From Tricholoma matsutake (taxonomy: Eukaryota > Basidiomycota > Agaricomycetes > Agaricales > Tricholomataceae), in assembly GCA_026075535.2 (NCBI GenBank), contig AP026549.1, positions 1,178,001 through 1,242,000 on the forward strand: a stretch of DNA of 64,000 nt, read 5' to 3'. The notes under the pieces were generated by a model. The model had not been told where the DNA came from. It saw only the letters and a list, made by a program, of their open reading frames with translations, and did not search any database. Below are positions 54,430-64,000 of this stretch, piece by piece. Both the position numbers and the translations under genes were made by a program. Numbering within the stretch: position 1 is the first letter of the stretch; every line of letters begins with the position of its first letter.

Positions 54430-55065
54430 AGTTTTTCTACTCTCCCATTCTTCCACACCCCTTGCCCCTCCTTCTCCTCTTTCTCCCCCTTCCACTTTCC
54501 CCACTTCCCCACTTTCCCCACTTTCCCACTTCCCCCCCGACTTTTCTCCCCTTTCCACTTTCCTCCTCCACTTTCCTCCCCCACCACTTTCCCCCCTTTC
54601 CCATTTGTCCCTCCTCCCTCCTCCCCCTTTCCCCCTTTCCACTTTCCCTCTTTTCCCCCCACCCCCTTTTTCCCTTTTCCCCTTTTCCACTTTTCCACTT
54701 TGCCACTTTTCCTCCTTCCCACTTTCCTCCTTTTCTCCCCCCCCCCTTTCCCACTTTCCCCCTTTCCCACTTTGCCACTTTGCCACTTTTCCCCCTTCCC
54801 ACTTTCCTCCTTTTCTCCCCACCCCCTTCCCCCTTTTTCCCCCTCCCCACTTCCCCCCTCCCCACTTCCCCACTTCCCTTCTTCTCCCCTTCCCCACTTC
54901 CCTTCTTCTCCCCCTCCCCACTTCCCTTCCTCTCCCCTTCTCCCCTTCTCCCCTTCCCCCCTTTCCCCCTTCCACTCATCCTTTCCCCCCTCTCCCTCTC
55001 ACACTCTCCCCCTTCTCTCCCCTCCCCCTCTTTCTTCCCCCCTCTCCCCCTCCTCCCAGACCATC
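54430..55065 (+). repeat. Pyrimidine tract 3 (CCCACTTTCC minisatellite)
   Basis: About 630 nt built of CCCACTTTCC/CCACTTTGCC/CCCTTCTCC units of about 8-10 nt. All overlapping ORFs of 110-260 codons on both strands are artefacts. Confidence 0.92.
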
Positions 55066-55109
55066 ACATACCCACAATTCCCCCCTTATATACTCCCATT
55101 CCTGCCCTA

Positions 55110-55250
55110 TTCCTGCCCTGGGAATGGGCTAGGAATGGAATAGGAATGGGATGGGAATGGACCAGGACTCCTGGGAATGAGAAGGAATGGCAAGAATGAC
55201 CTAGGAATCCACCAGGAATCTAGGAATGAACCAGGAATCCCCAAGGAATG
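55110..55250 (+). repeat. GGAATGG-type minisatellite
   Basis: Units GGAATGGGCTA/GGAATGGAATA/GGAATGGGAT and then GGAATCCACCA/GGAATCTA degrade toward 55250. It forms the apparent C-terminus of the minus-strand ORF at 55201. Confidence 0.85.
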
Positions 55251-55764
55251 GTGGGGGAGTGTAAAGTTTTGCCTTTGCCCCTTGCTCTCCATCTCCATCC
55301 ACCTGGGCTGGTGTGGTAACATTTTTGGGCTCTTCTGGTAGTCCACAGAAGATCTCTGTAAGTACTTTGGCTTGCAAGTCAATATCAACATCGATGTCAA
55401 ATGCATCACATTGTTCATCAGTGTTCTCTGTTGAACTGGCATTGTCCGAGTCACTCTCATCACCGTCATCGTCGTCATCATCCCAACCATCACTTGGGCT
55501 GTTATGAGTTTCTCTGGGGTCAGACTCGGAGCGTGACGTGGTACTGGCTTTCAAGTCCTCATCAATGTTGTGGGATTGGACTGATGGGGCATGAGACTTT
55601 TTGCCAGTCTTGGGCAGCTGATAATGATTGTGGGTCTCAAAGAAATAACGAAGTGCTAGTTCACTCACTGCATGAATGCCATACCACTGTCCCACTTGAA
55701 TCATGTTAACAAGAGTCTCGACTTTATTGATGGTGGTTTTCCCTCATGTTTCCCAATCGCTATG
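55201..55764 (-). pseudogene. Unrecognised ORF with acidic tract
   Basis: Open from about 55764 apart from one TGA just before GKTTINKVETLVNMIQVGQW. The body includes YGIHAVSELALRYFFETH, then a very acidic stretch DGWDDDDDDGDESDSDN, and ends in minisatellite sequence. The N-terminal part looks like a folded helical domain, possibly from a transposase or a host protein. I do not recognise it. Confidence 0.4.
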
Positions 55765-56250
55765 CCCATTCTGCTCACTCCTATGCCTCCCATTTCGCTA
55801 TTTGCACCTCTGGCTGGCCAAAAACAGGGCCTGGAGCCCACACCAATGGCAATAACAATAGCCATTGTTTTTCCCTGCTAGACAGTCTTGGCTGGGCCAG
55901 ATCAGCCTTGCTCATTCCTCAACACACTAGAATTGTTTAGATGCTACGAGGTGATCAGCAAGATCTGAAATATGTGAGCCTTCTGTTTTTGTTGCTCTTT
56001 TTGCATGCTGATGCCCTGATTAGACAAGATCATTGCATGCGCCTGTTCTTGCCGATATAGGCTGAAGTGTTAATGCATTTAAGTACAACACTAGATTCAA
56101 AGGACGCTCTGCAGCATGAGATTTACATCTCATCTACAACCTTCTCCCAACAGTTCATTGATATATGAGTTAGACATTCTGGAAGAAGACGTATCAGGCA
56201 ATGCAATCCTCAATATGTAAACTCTCACAGTGGTATGTAGAAGCTTCAGC
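55765..56250. other. No gene recognised
   Basis: GGCAATAACAATAGCCATTG near 55845-55866 is a local inverted repeat reminiscent of, but not matching, the palindrome family. Confidence 0.4.
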
Positions 56251-56832
56251 TCAAAGAGCTGAAAATGCTGCATCGGTCAAAGAAATGATGTCTACAAGCT
56301 TTGTATGTGACTCATCGGTTCCTAAAAGGTATAGTTTGCAAGGCGTGGGTGGACCTGCAAGTCTCCTCACTGCCACTGCTGCTTCTTGAAAGTCACCGCT
56401 ATCAGATGGCTTATGTGTTCTAATGTTAAGCTGAGCTGGAGTGAAAAGGCCATAAGTAACGCTGGTCCAGTATGGACGAACAAAGAGAAGATAACGGATG
56501 GTGTTGGAGAACATCTTCCTGCCTTTAATCACAGCCTTTGCCTGATCCTCTCCTTGGAAATATGCATCATGAAATTCAGTCATCACGTCTGCAAGGTTCT
56601 CAACCAATAGGGGATCAGACAAGGTATTCATGATGGCAGGCACACTCCATTTCGCTTCAGCTCCCACACGAATCTTGAAATGTAGAGGATCAAGGGCAAA
56701 GTTCCTGAGTGCAAAATCTGCCACTTCAGCTCGGGTATCTTTCAGTTGCATAGGCTTCCAGTGCAAGGAAATTTGGGGATAAATAACAAAGCAATTGAAA
56801 GAGTAGCGACTTCTTGCACAGAACAGTACCAC
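56251..56832 (-). CDS. Unrecognised 193-codon ORF
   Basis: An uninterrupted frame with protein-like composition: WKPMQLKDTRAEVADFALRN, DPLHFKIRVGAEAKWSVPAI, VENLADVMTEFHDAYFQGED, AVIKGRKMFSNTIRYLLFVR, RRLAGPPTPCKLYLLGTDES. Alternating helices suggest a globular domain. No signal peptide or membrane segment. It may be one exon of a larger gene whose first codons (MVLFCARSRY) are not certain. It is notable for lacking the stop codons that riddle its neighbours. No family assigned. Confidence 0.45.
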   Translation of the reverse strand: MVLFCARSRYSFNCFVIYPQISLHWKPMQLKDTRAEVADFALRNFALDPLHFKIRVGAEAKWSVPAIMNTLSDPLLVENLADVMTEFHDAYFQGEDQAKAVIKGRKMFSNTIRYLLFVRPYWTSVTYGLFTPAQLNIRTHKPSDSGDFQEAAVAVRRLAGPPTPCKLYLLGTDESHTKLVDIISLTDAAFSAL

Positions 56833-57331
56833 AAGGATCTTGAAGCAGAGTCTGTCACTTCTCTATCAATGGTTAAGCAGCAAGCCTACTTACATTCATG
56901 AAGAACAGAAAGTGGGGGAGCGCAGATGATGGAATCAGGATAGAATGGTAACTTGATAAGTTCCTTGCTTCAGTCACAGTTTGTCAAAATTTAAATCCCA
57001 ACAGCTGCTGGATGAGTGAAATGACTCTTCAATGTCTATTACAGTACTGTATACATCTCCATTGATCCCCCTGTTGACCAAATTCATAGGCTTCAGGGCT
57101 CATGTCCTTGTCCATTAAGTGCTTGCCCATTGTCCTACTCAATATGTAAGGTTGATTTGCTGAAAGGACCGAGCATGTGAACTGCCACCTCCTTATCGAT
57201 TGCCTCATGTGTTTTCATTGTAGCAGAGATAGAAACATTTCTTTGCAGGCTCACATCATCACTCTGGTAGGTTCCCCAGTGAGCTTTGATTCCTACCCAT
57301 TCATCTCATTGCACAAAACAGATAGGTTGCT
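56833..57331. other. No gene recognised
   Basis: 500 bp, could include 5' exons or upstream sequence of the minus-strand ORF at 56251. Nothing specific seen. Confidence 0.35.
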
Positions 57332-57651
57332 ATGACTTACATCAAAGGCTATAAGATCAATAGGAAGAAGGTGGCAAGCATGATAGAAGTCGATCCTGCT
57401 GACCATGAGGTGGACGAGTACATTCGTGTCATCATTCATATGTTTCCCCACACCACCTACAAGTATATTGCTTTGGCGAAGGAACCAAATATACCAATCA
57501 ATCAAAAGGATGGTCATTGAGCATTGGTTACTATCCTTGAAATGGGGGATGATGAGAATGCTTTGAAGGAGATGGACATTGCCATCGACGTGACAATCAA
57601 GTGGGCTAAGCCACATGTGCTTGTTGGTCCAGAAGTTTGGGAGACTGCCTG
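57332..57651 (+). pseudogene. Unrecognised short ORF, one stop
   Basis: MTYIKGYKINRKKVASMIEV, FPHTTYKYIALAKEPN, TGA at 57518-57520, then ALVTILEMGDDENALKEMDI and PHVLVGPEVWETA, TGA. The two halves read as one protein of about 106 residues with the stop at an Arg-like position. Family unknown. Confidence 0.4.
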
Positions 57652-57659
57652 ATTGTTGT

Positions 57660-58554
57660 AGTCATAGGCCTAGGTGACGTGAACTGTGGGTGGTCATTAT
57701 TGCAGCATGGTTGTTGTCTTTGACTCATTAAGTACTCTTGCCTATAGGTTCCTTCATACAGCAACTATAGTCATTGTGTCAATCTGGTGACCCTCATTTA
57801 CCTCTCCATTACAATTATATTCCCTATGAACTCAACAATAAGTGAAGGAACATGGCCAGGTTAGGTGGTATACACAACTAATTTGATAAAAAAAATAGTG
57901 ATGACAAAGTGGAATTGGGAGCAGGTGAAATGCAACAATGCCCATGAAACACAGTGAGTAGATTTATAATCATGTTTATGCAAGTCCAATGAATGGAGGG
58001 TTCCCTGGCACTGGTGACACTGAAGATGTCTGCACTGCATGCACAAAGCAGTCTTGCAGGACTTTCACTTTTCTCCTATTCCTAGCGAGAAGAACTGAGA
58101 GTTTATGAGACATCCACGCCTTTTCGGGCTCTCACTAAACCTCATGTCTTCTCCTAGGTAAGGATGGCTTCATTCTGGGCTTACTCTAAACCTTACATCT
58201 CGCTTTCTGTCACTAGCACTTGTTTTGAACAACTCATAATATACATTGTTGCCAGTCATCAGGAAAACCCGAAGTTACTTATTCCCACTTATTCCTGTTT
58301 AATCTTGGAAATAAACAACATTAAGTAAAATTTTGTTAAGGAGACTGTCACTTAATGTAAGCAGAATACCTCTTGAAAACAGTACAATGGGGGGTCTACC
58401 AGTTGCCAAAAAACAAATCCGAGGGCATATGAAAAATTCCCATCCTGCCACCCCTTTGGGGGGTGGTGTATAGACAGCCTACAGGGTGGTGCATGGAAAA
58501 TGTGGGTGGGAATGGGGTAGTGCATTGGAAGGAAGGTGATGCATTATAATGATG
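57660..58554. other. No gene recognised
   Basis: Two copies of a TCTCNCTAAACCT(C/T)A(T/C)(G/A)TCTC motif (58131 and 58180 areas) and a GTG/GGG-rich stretch (58440-58530). No ORF worth noting. Confidence 0.4.
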
Positions 58555-58744
58555 TATTGGGATTATGGTGTGAAGGAGAAGTTTGAAGGGATTAAATGAT
58601 GGGAGTTCAGGACAAGGTAGAACATCTCGTATTCTCCTATACTACAATGTACATATGTTGTGATCTATAAATACATTGTGTTCTATTTTTATACATGATG
58701 CACTAGTGTTGCACTTATGATGTGCTAGGATTGACTATCCCAAC
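58555..58744 (-). repeat. 3' LTR of Copia-2 (about 190 bp)
   Basis: In plus orientation TATTGGGATTATGG...GACTATCCCAACA, the same ends as the Copia-1 LTR (TATTGGAAAT...CTATCCCAACA). The outer edge is inferred from that similarity. Confidence 0.7.
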
Positions 58745-59442
58745 ACTCCCCCTCAAGCCTAGCACAGTTGAGTCCATAGGAATGGTAATAAATAATTGAA
58801 ATGTTAAATTTCTCGCCTTTCAGGTGCATTAAAACCTCTATGTGGTGGAAAACCCCATGGGAAAAACCAACTCACATGCGAGGAAAGCTACTGAGTTCGC
58901 ACATCGACTGGATTCCCATCTCTGCCCTATGTTGTATATATTTTGGCCTGGGCAAGGCCTTTGTTAACACATCCACTGTTTGTTCCAGGTCTTGACAGTT
59001 TTGTATATCAAGTATTTTGTCAGTTACTAGTGTTAAGACCCAGTGATGGCAAATAGCGATATGTTTTGATCACTGGTGAAATTGAGGATTATGTGTCAAT
59101 ATTATGGATCCTTAATTATCACCTTTAATTTCCATCAGTGAGCTTTGTGGGAATCCGAGTTCACTGTACAAATTTCTCAGCCATGTCACCTCTCATCCAG
59201 CCTCCAACAGCGCTACATATTCTGCTTCTGTAGAGGACAATGCTATCACAGTTTATTTCTTTGATTTCCATGTGATTACTCCCCCTGCTTCTATAAAAAC
59301 GTACCCAGTCATGGATTTGAGGTCATCAGCATTTGCATATCCATGGAAGAGGTTTTTGGTTCCAGTTTCATCTTGGGATTTTCTATACATTATCCCTAGA
59401 GTTTTAGTACCCACCAGGTATCTGAGTATTCGCTTTATTGCA

Positions 59443-59831
59443 TACTACACCGCCTGCGACACAGAGGACTACAGGAAGAACAAATGGTAGCATACACTCA
59501 AAGAAACAAAGCACAAGCGACATGCATACTCCTTTCGTCCCCACTGTGCCTGCCACATCCTGGCTGGGCACTTATCAGACATATACTCAACTCAAATAGC
59601 AAACAAATATGCATGCAAAGGAAAAAGAGGTCGACAGAGGGCTTGCAGTCCCAAACAGATCTAGCGATTCGGACCTCAGGGGGAGCAAATGCCAAGGGCA
59701 TGCTGTCTGAGGGGCAGGGACTGGAGCGAGGGCAGGCAAAGGGGCCTTTCGTGTAGATACTCTTAGTATGTAAGGACCATTATAGGGGGTACCCTGAGAG
59801 GTCAGAAAAATAACAAAGAAAAAAAAAAAAA
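59443..59831 (+). mobile_element. Poly(A)-tailed retroposon with 13-bp target duplication
   Basis: 389 bp ending in a tail of A with a few G/C. TCGCTTTATTGCA (59430-59442) and TCACTTTATTGCA (59832-59844) flank it, differing by one CpG-to-CpA change. Removing it and one duplicate restores the copia RT text between GAIK and RILRYL. GC-rich interior without recognised coding or clear pol III boxes; CGATTCGGACC reversed is weakly B-box-like. A SINE, a processed transcript copy, or a 5'-truncated LINE are all possible. Confidence 0.85.
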
Positions 59832-60517
59832 TCACTTTATTGCACCATGGTGTTTTAAACCTGGGTTTGCAGTGTAGGCAGCCAATTTATTAACTGTGTA
59901 GCTTATGTCCGGTCTTGTGGAATTTGCCAAAAATGGCAGACTCCCCAATAATCATGCATATGAATTGCTTCAATTGGGTTTGTTATTATCCGGATTTGGT
60001 CCAAGCTTCATATTGGGGTCCATGGGTATACTGGTAGGATTTGCATTGGCTATTCCTTCATTACAGAGAATATTTTCAATATATCTCTGTTGAGATATAG
60101 TGATTATGTTCTCAGTTCATGTAACTTCAATGCCAGCAATTTTACTCGGCTCTCCAAGGTCTGTTACTTCCCATTCTGAGCAGAGTGTTTCTTTCATGTG
60201 ATCCATCATTTTATCAGATGAAGCAAAAAGCAGTGAGTTGTCCACCCAGATAGCCATTATTCCGAAGTCATTTCCATCATGTCATATATACATGCATGGA
60301 TCAGAAAGTAAGCGTGCATAGCTGTGGATTTTGAGTTTGCCATCAAGTTCATTATTCCACTCTCGGCCTGCCTGTTTTAAACCATAGAGCATTTTGACTA
60401 ACCTGCATACTCAACCCGTTCCATCTTCACATCCCTCTGGCTGTTGCATATATATTGCCTCCTGCAAAGTGCCATTTAGATATGCACCCTTTACGTCCAT
60501 TTGTTGTAACTTGAGTC

Positions 60518-60960
60518 TACTGTTTGAAGGTCCAGTCCATGGTTATGTAACAGTCTTTTGGAATTTTGAGATGTAATCTGCTTGTTAAAGCCTTACAACA
60601 TATCCTGGAATTTCCAGACTTTTTGTACACAATGTCAATATATGATTGAAAAGGTTTGTCATTATGCCTCAGTGGTTTTTACAGAATTAAACATATTAAA
60701 CATAAAACAATTTTTCCAGTCTATATATTTTCTGAGGTTTTAAGAAAAATATATGAACTAAAAAATTTGTTTTGTGTTTAATAGGTTTAATTCTGTAAAA
60801 CTTACTGAAGGATAATGACAAAACATTTTTGGTCCTATCTTGACATTGTGTACCAAAAGTCCTGGAATGCCAGGATAAGTTGTAAGGCTTTAACAAGCAG
60901 ATTACATCTCAAATTTTGAGAAGACTGTTACATAACCATGGACTGGACCTTCAAACACTA
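60518..60960. mobile_element. hAT-type MITE with 8-bp target duplication
   Basis: 443 bp, CTTGAGTC on both sides (60510-60517, 60961-60968). Termini TASTGTTTGAAGGTCCAGTC form long inverted repeats. The two halves are reverse complements for about 200 bp each (GTTATGTAACAGTC near the left, GACTGTTACATAAC near the right), so the whole element is a foldback. No transposase. It splits the copia RT between EKGLK and LQQMDVKG. Confidence 0.92.
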
Positions 60961-61440
60961 CTTGAGTCCCTTTTCAGGTACGAGTGCTAGTAATGTGCAT
61001 AATGTATCCATCCTGACAACCAGTGAGAATGTTTCCCTATAATCAAATCCAGGTCATTGTGCATATCCTTTCACCACTAATCTTGCTCAATATCTGACTA
61101 TTTCCCCTTCTTTATTGTGCTTTTTGACAAAGATCCATTTGTTTTTGATTGGTTTTGCATCATGAGGTTTCTGGATGAGTTCCCAAGTCCCCTTCTCCAA
61201 TAATCCAATTCATTCTTCATGGCCTTTTGCCATTCAGGCCAATCTGGGGAGTTCTTTGCATCTTCAAGACTCATAAGTTCATCTCCAGCAACAATTGCAT
61301 AGACTTCTTCAATTGATAAGAAATTGTCATCATCCTCATATGCAAAAGGACTGTGAAGGTGTTTATAATCGATACCAATTCCATGCGTCTTCCACAGTTT
61401 GTCAATATCTATATCTTCCTGCATTTCATTCCATTTCAAG

Positions 61441-62430
61441 TTGTATCATCAGAATCTGTTACACCCATTGGCGGCGTGCCACCTGCAGACTCCCCCTCAC
61501 GTGGTAAATCAGGTGTAATCTTGATATGATTGGGAGTTGGTTTTTCTGTAGGTGTAATATTCCAGAAGTTGCGTGAGGTAAGTACTTTGTGAGTTTCCAC
61601 ATTGTAATATTTTACTACCCCAGCACCATCATCATAGCCGACATATGCTCAGTGCCTTGATTTTGGTAGCATTTTTTGGGGTTTCTTTTGACCTTGTAGT
61701 AATATCCATATGTGGCTTCCAAACTCCTGTAAATGCAATACATTTGGTTTGATTTTATGCCATCCTTCATAAGGTGTTGATTTTGGGAGATGTTTTGTAA
61801 ATGATCGGTTATGAAGGTAAAACTGCATATTCCCAAAGAAATTTGGGAAGTTGGTTGGCAGTTATCATGGCGCATGATAATTCAATAAGAGTCCTATTCA
61901 TTCGCTCTGCAACGCCATTCTGTGAAGGTGAGTATGACACAGTTAGTCTTACTTCTATACTGCATTCATTGCACCATTTTTCCAACTTCTTGTTTACAAA
62001 TTCCTTCCTGCAATCAATTTTGGATCCCCTTTGGTTTTCGACCTTTAGTTATTAGATGTGTCAAATAATTTATTACCACTTGTGTTGAGTCCAATTTCTC
62101 TTTCAAACACTGGACAGTTATGTAGTGTTTTGCATCGTCCACACATAACAAGTAATATTGATTTCCATTTATAGATTTGATCACATATTTTCCCCATAAG
62201 TCAACATGCATCAATTCTCTGGGTTTGGTTTGTCACGTGGATATTTTAGGAAAGGGTTCTGTGTGTTGCTTTGCCTCAGTACATGCGATACAGTCTGGTT
62301 TAGGACTGTTTTTATCAATGTTAAATTTGTTGACCAAATTCCTATCCCATAATTTCTGCAGGCCAGAATACCTGACATGCCTGAAGCACCTGTGCCAAGT
62401 TTCCCAATTGGGCACTGCATCATGATCAGT
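61441..62430 (-). pseudogene. pol: Integrase of Copia-2
   Basis: GAG-pre-integrase block NWETWHRCFRHVRYSGLQKL and CIACTEAKQH, then core text QYYLLCVDDAKHYITVQCLK, KGRKPKGIQN (close to the Asp site) and downstream pieces in several frames to about 61500. Heavily shifted. Confidence 0.8.
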
Positions 62431-62844
62431 GATCGGCAGCTTCTATTGTAAGTGTTGGGTGTTGGTTGTGTACAGTTAATTCCATCTTGTATAAGTGGTT
62501 GTTAACCTTGTTCCCTTGTGCTATTTTCTTCCCCTCTTAGTGACAAGGGTAATTCATCCCTTTCCACCTGTATATCTTCCCCCAGCTGCATCCCATCGCC
62601 CCAACGAAATTAAATTATTCTGTGTTCCAGGTACGTGGAGTATGTCCTCCAAGCGCAAAATATAATTGTGACCATTACATGTCAAAATTAATTCAACAGT
62701 TCCATGGCCCTCAATTTTCACTTCTTTACCACCTACACCTGTTATGGAACATTTTTCCACAGGTTCGTACTCAATAAAGGCCTCTCTTTGATGTGTAACA
62801 TGCGAAGTTGTTGCTGAATCAGCTAACCAGTCATACCAGATCAA
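62431..62844 (-). pseudogene. pol: Protease region of Copia-2
   Basis: IWYDWLADSATTSHVTHQRE with the D-S-A-T form of the aspartic protease site, then SITGVGGKEVKIEGHGTVEL, DILHVPGTQNNLISLGRWDA. One stop near 62553. The TAG at 62845-62847 before it aligns with GAG in Copia-1. Confidence 0.85.
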
Positions 62845-62847
62845 TCG

Positions 62848-63960
62848 CTAGTCATTTCCATCAAGGTTACAGGCTTTGTATGTGTCAAAATTGTAAAGTT
62901 CTTCATTTACTGGAAATGTGATCAATTCCTCCCCCACATTTGAATCCTCAGTACCCTTCTTTGATCCCTCTTTTTGCTTCTCTTTGGTCTTCTGTTTTCC
63001 CTTCTTTTTCCTCCAACAATCTCTTTCCTTATGTCCTCTTTTTCCACAGTTCCAACATTTGTTACTGGCATATTTGCAACATTTACTCAACCAATGTCCT
63101 GGTTGCTTGCAATGTTCACAATAAGGTTTGTTGGAGGATTTATGATTGGTGATGTGCTCTTCCAAAGTTTTGGTAGTTCCATTATTCTTCTGGGTATTAA
63201 CCAGGTTTGTGCTAGAACTATTAGTATACTTGTTATGCAAGCGCATCATACAAATTTTATATTCCTCCCATAATAAACCTATAAAGGAATCTGAGGACAT
63301 TCTCTGTTTGGGGTCCAGATCATTGGGATCATTAGCATTCCCATTATAGGGTTCGACATAAGTCTGCAAAGACGAAGGTAAAGACGCCGAAATAATTGCT
63401 TTGAAGTGCATGTCCAAAACATGGAATTCCACATTGGGGAATTTATTGATGTGGTCATGATATGATTTAAGCATGCCAAGGTGCTTTGGGAGATCATCCA
63501 CTTCTTGTATCTTGGTCTTGTATAACAGGCACTGTATATGATTTACTGTTTGATGTGCCTTATTCTTGTGAGTGACCGTAAGCACTGAATACATTGCTTT
63601 GGCTGATGTTTTCAATCCAACGTGATTCATTTGAGAGGAGGTGATGTTATGCATGATTACTTGTTGCACCCAAGAGTCATTCTTGTCCCAGTTATTTGTG
63701 TTAATGGGATCTTTGGTTTCATCTGGTCGATTCACACTGCCAGTAGTATATCCAGTTATATCACAATTGATAAATACCCTTTTCATTCTCTCCTTCCATT
63801 TGTGCCAATTCTCATCCATTAAGTGATTGCATTCAGCGATTTTGTTCACTGTTGAATATTCTTTCATCTGAATCAATTCAATTACTGGTTGAGCTATGGT
63901 CTGTTGCCATTTTCGAGAAGCATTAGAGGTGTAAACTCTGCTGGCTCAAATAGGGGTTGA
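62848..63960 (-). CDS. gag: gag of Copia-2
   Basis: Open for 342 codons from 63876, and the frame may start further upstream (text TSNASRKWQQTIAQPVIELI near 63930). Capsid block HLMDENWHKWKERMKRVFIN, NKAHQTVNHIQCLLYKTK; two CCHC knuckles CEHCKQPGHWLSKC and CWNCGKRGHKERDC; Lys-rich then acidic tail. The best-preserved coding stretch of the copia elements here. The capsid-nucleocapsid protein coats element RNA. Confidence 0.88.
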
Positions 63961-64000
63961 GGGTGCATCTTGGAGATGTAGCGAGTCTCCTGCCTATAGC

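Larger units (their letters stand above)
58960..61440 (-). pseudogene. pol: RT and RNase H of Copia-2, split by two insertions
   Basis: From 61440 down: SLEDAKNSPDWPEWQKAMKN, TNGSLSKSTIKK region, FDYRETFSLVVRMDTL, LALVPEKGLK; break by MITE; LQQMDVKGAYLNGTLQEAIY, CRLVKMLYGLKQAGREWNNE; the YVDD-like region is degraded; RPDISYTVNKLAAYTANPGL; break by retroposon; AIKRILRYLVGTKTLGI, ALSSTEAEYVAL, SKHIAICHHWV and LTKALPRPKY. Multiple stops and shifts. Confidence 0.88.
58555..64000 (-). mobile_element. Copia-2, Ty1/copia element, 5' end beyond window
   Basis: 3' LTR 58555-58744, polypurine tract next to it (GAGGGGGAG in element orientation), RNase H, RT, integrase, protease and gag up to the window end. 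Relative of Copia-1 in gag and integrase but with RT retained. Interrupted by a poly(A) retroposon (59443-59831) and a MITE (60518-60960). Confidence 0.9.

Noticed and set aside
54349..55199. ORFs of 110-264 codons on both strands
   Set aside because: They lie in a nearly pure C/T minisatellite; composition removes stop codons. The encoded Phe/Pro/Ser or Gly/Lys/Arg repeats are artefacts. The same holds for 52851-53253.
62845..62847. Stop codon at the gag/protease boundary of both copia elements as a programmed readthrough site
   Set aside because: The stops are not homologous: TAG in Copia-2 aligns with GAG in Copia-1, and TGA in Copia-1 aligns with CGA in Copia-2. Two independent nonsense changes explain them.

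Overview
The window reads as a gene-poor, repeat-dominated stretch of a basidiomycete genome, probably Agaricomycetes. The grounds are: Ty3/gypsy chromoviruses with chromodomains, basidiomycete-type copia elements, a Plavaka DDE transposase, short introns (about 49-61 nt, GT-AG), an alpha-kinase-type gene relic with tandem zinc ribbons, and a Helitron-type helicase scrap. I see no intact host housekeeping gene. Almost every coding region is broken, most often by TGA where a related copy or the family has CGA, a pattern of C-to-T decay at CpG sites.

Layout. 1-3827: Gypsy-A copy 1 on the minus strand with its 5' LTR. 3828-7001: a non-coding repeat cluster (hairpin array, composite tandem repeat, repeated AGNN-loop hairpins, GGCCCAAATGATG palindromes, a tRNA-like SINE, a MITE-like palindrome). 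7128-10209: Plavaka transposase relic. 10398-16180: Gypsy-E (pol with chromodomain, an antisense gene, PPT, 3' LTR). 16190-18100: alpha-kinase-like relic. 18335-20563: Gypsy-B, a 2.2 kb deletion derivative with a 4-bp target duplication that keeps only LTR ends plus an antisense gene. 22090-22944: kinase-like pseudogene. 23212-26370: Copia-1, with 209-bp LTRs and a 5-bp duplication, but reverse transcriptase deleted. 27851-34473: Gypsy-A copy 2, broken in gag by two solo LTRs. 35540-36212: inverted Gypsy-C fragment. 36213-46877: Gypsy-D, split by a nested Gypsy-C (about 37611-40554) and carrying an antisense gene and 3' LTR. 46878-58554: LTR scraps, an integrase scrap, a helicase scrap, inverted copies of the hairpin repeats, long pyrimidine tracts and unrecognised ORFs. 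58555-64000: Copia-2 on the minus strand, interrupted by a poly(A) retroposon and a hAT-type MITE.

The most interesting signal is in three LTR retrotransposons (D, B, E). Each has, between pol and the 3' LTR, a gene on the opposite strand. In D and B it is the same gene, with an intron of the same length (51 nt) at the same codon. In D and E the spliced product contains a Zn2Cys6-type cysteine cluster next to acidic, basic and coiled-coil stretches. An antisense, intron-bearing, putative nuclear regulator inside LTR retrotransposons resembles the idea of HTLV antisense genes, and I do not know of a described fungal equivalent. Other second-look items are an 11-nt self-priming arrangement in Gypsy-A, a central copy of the polypurine tract in Gypsy-D, a half-tRNA-iMet primer site in Copia-1, and nine small AGNN-capped hairpins.
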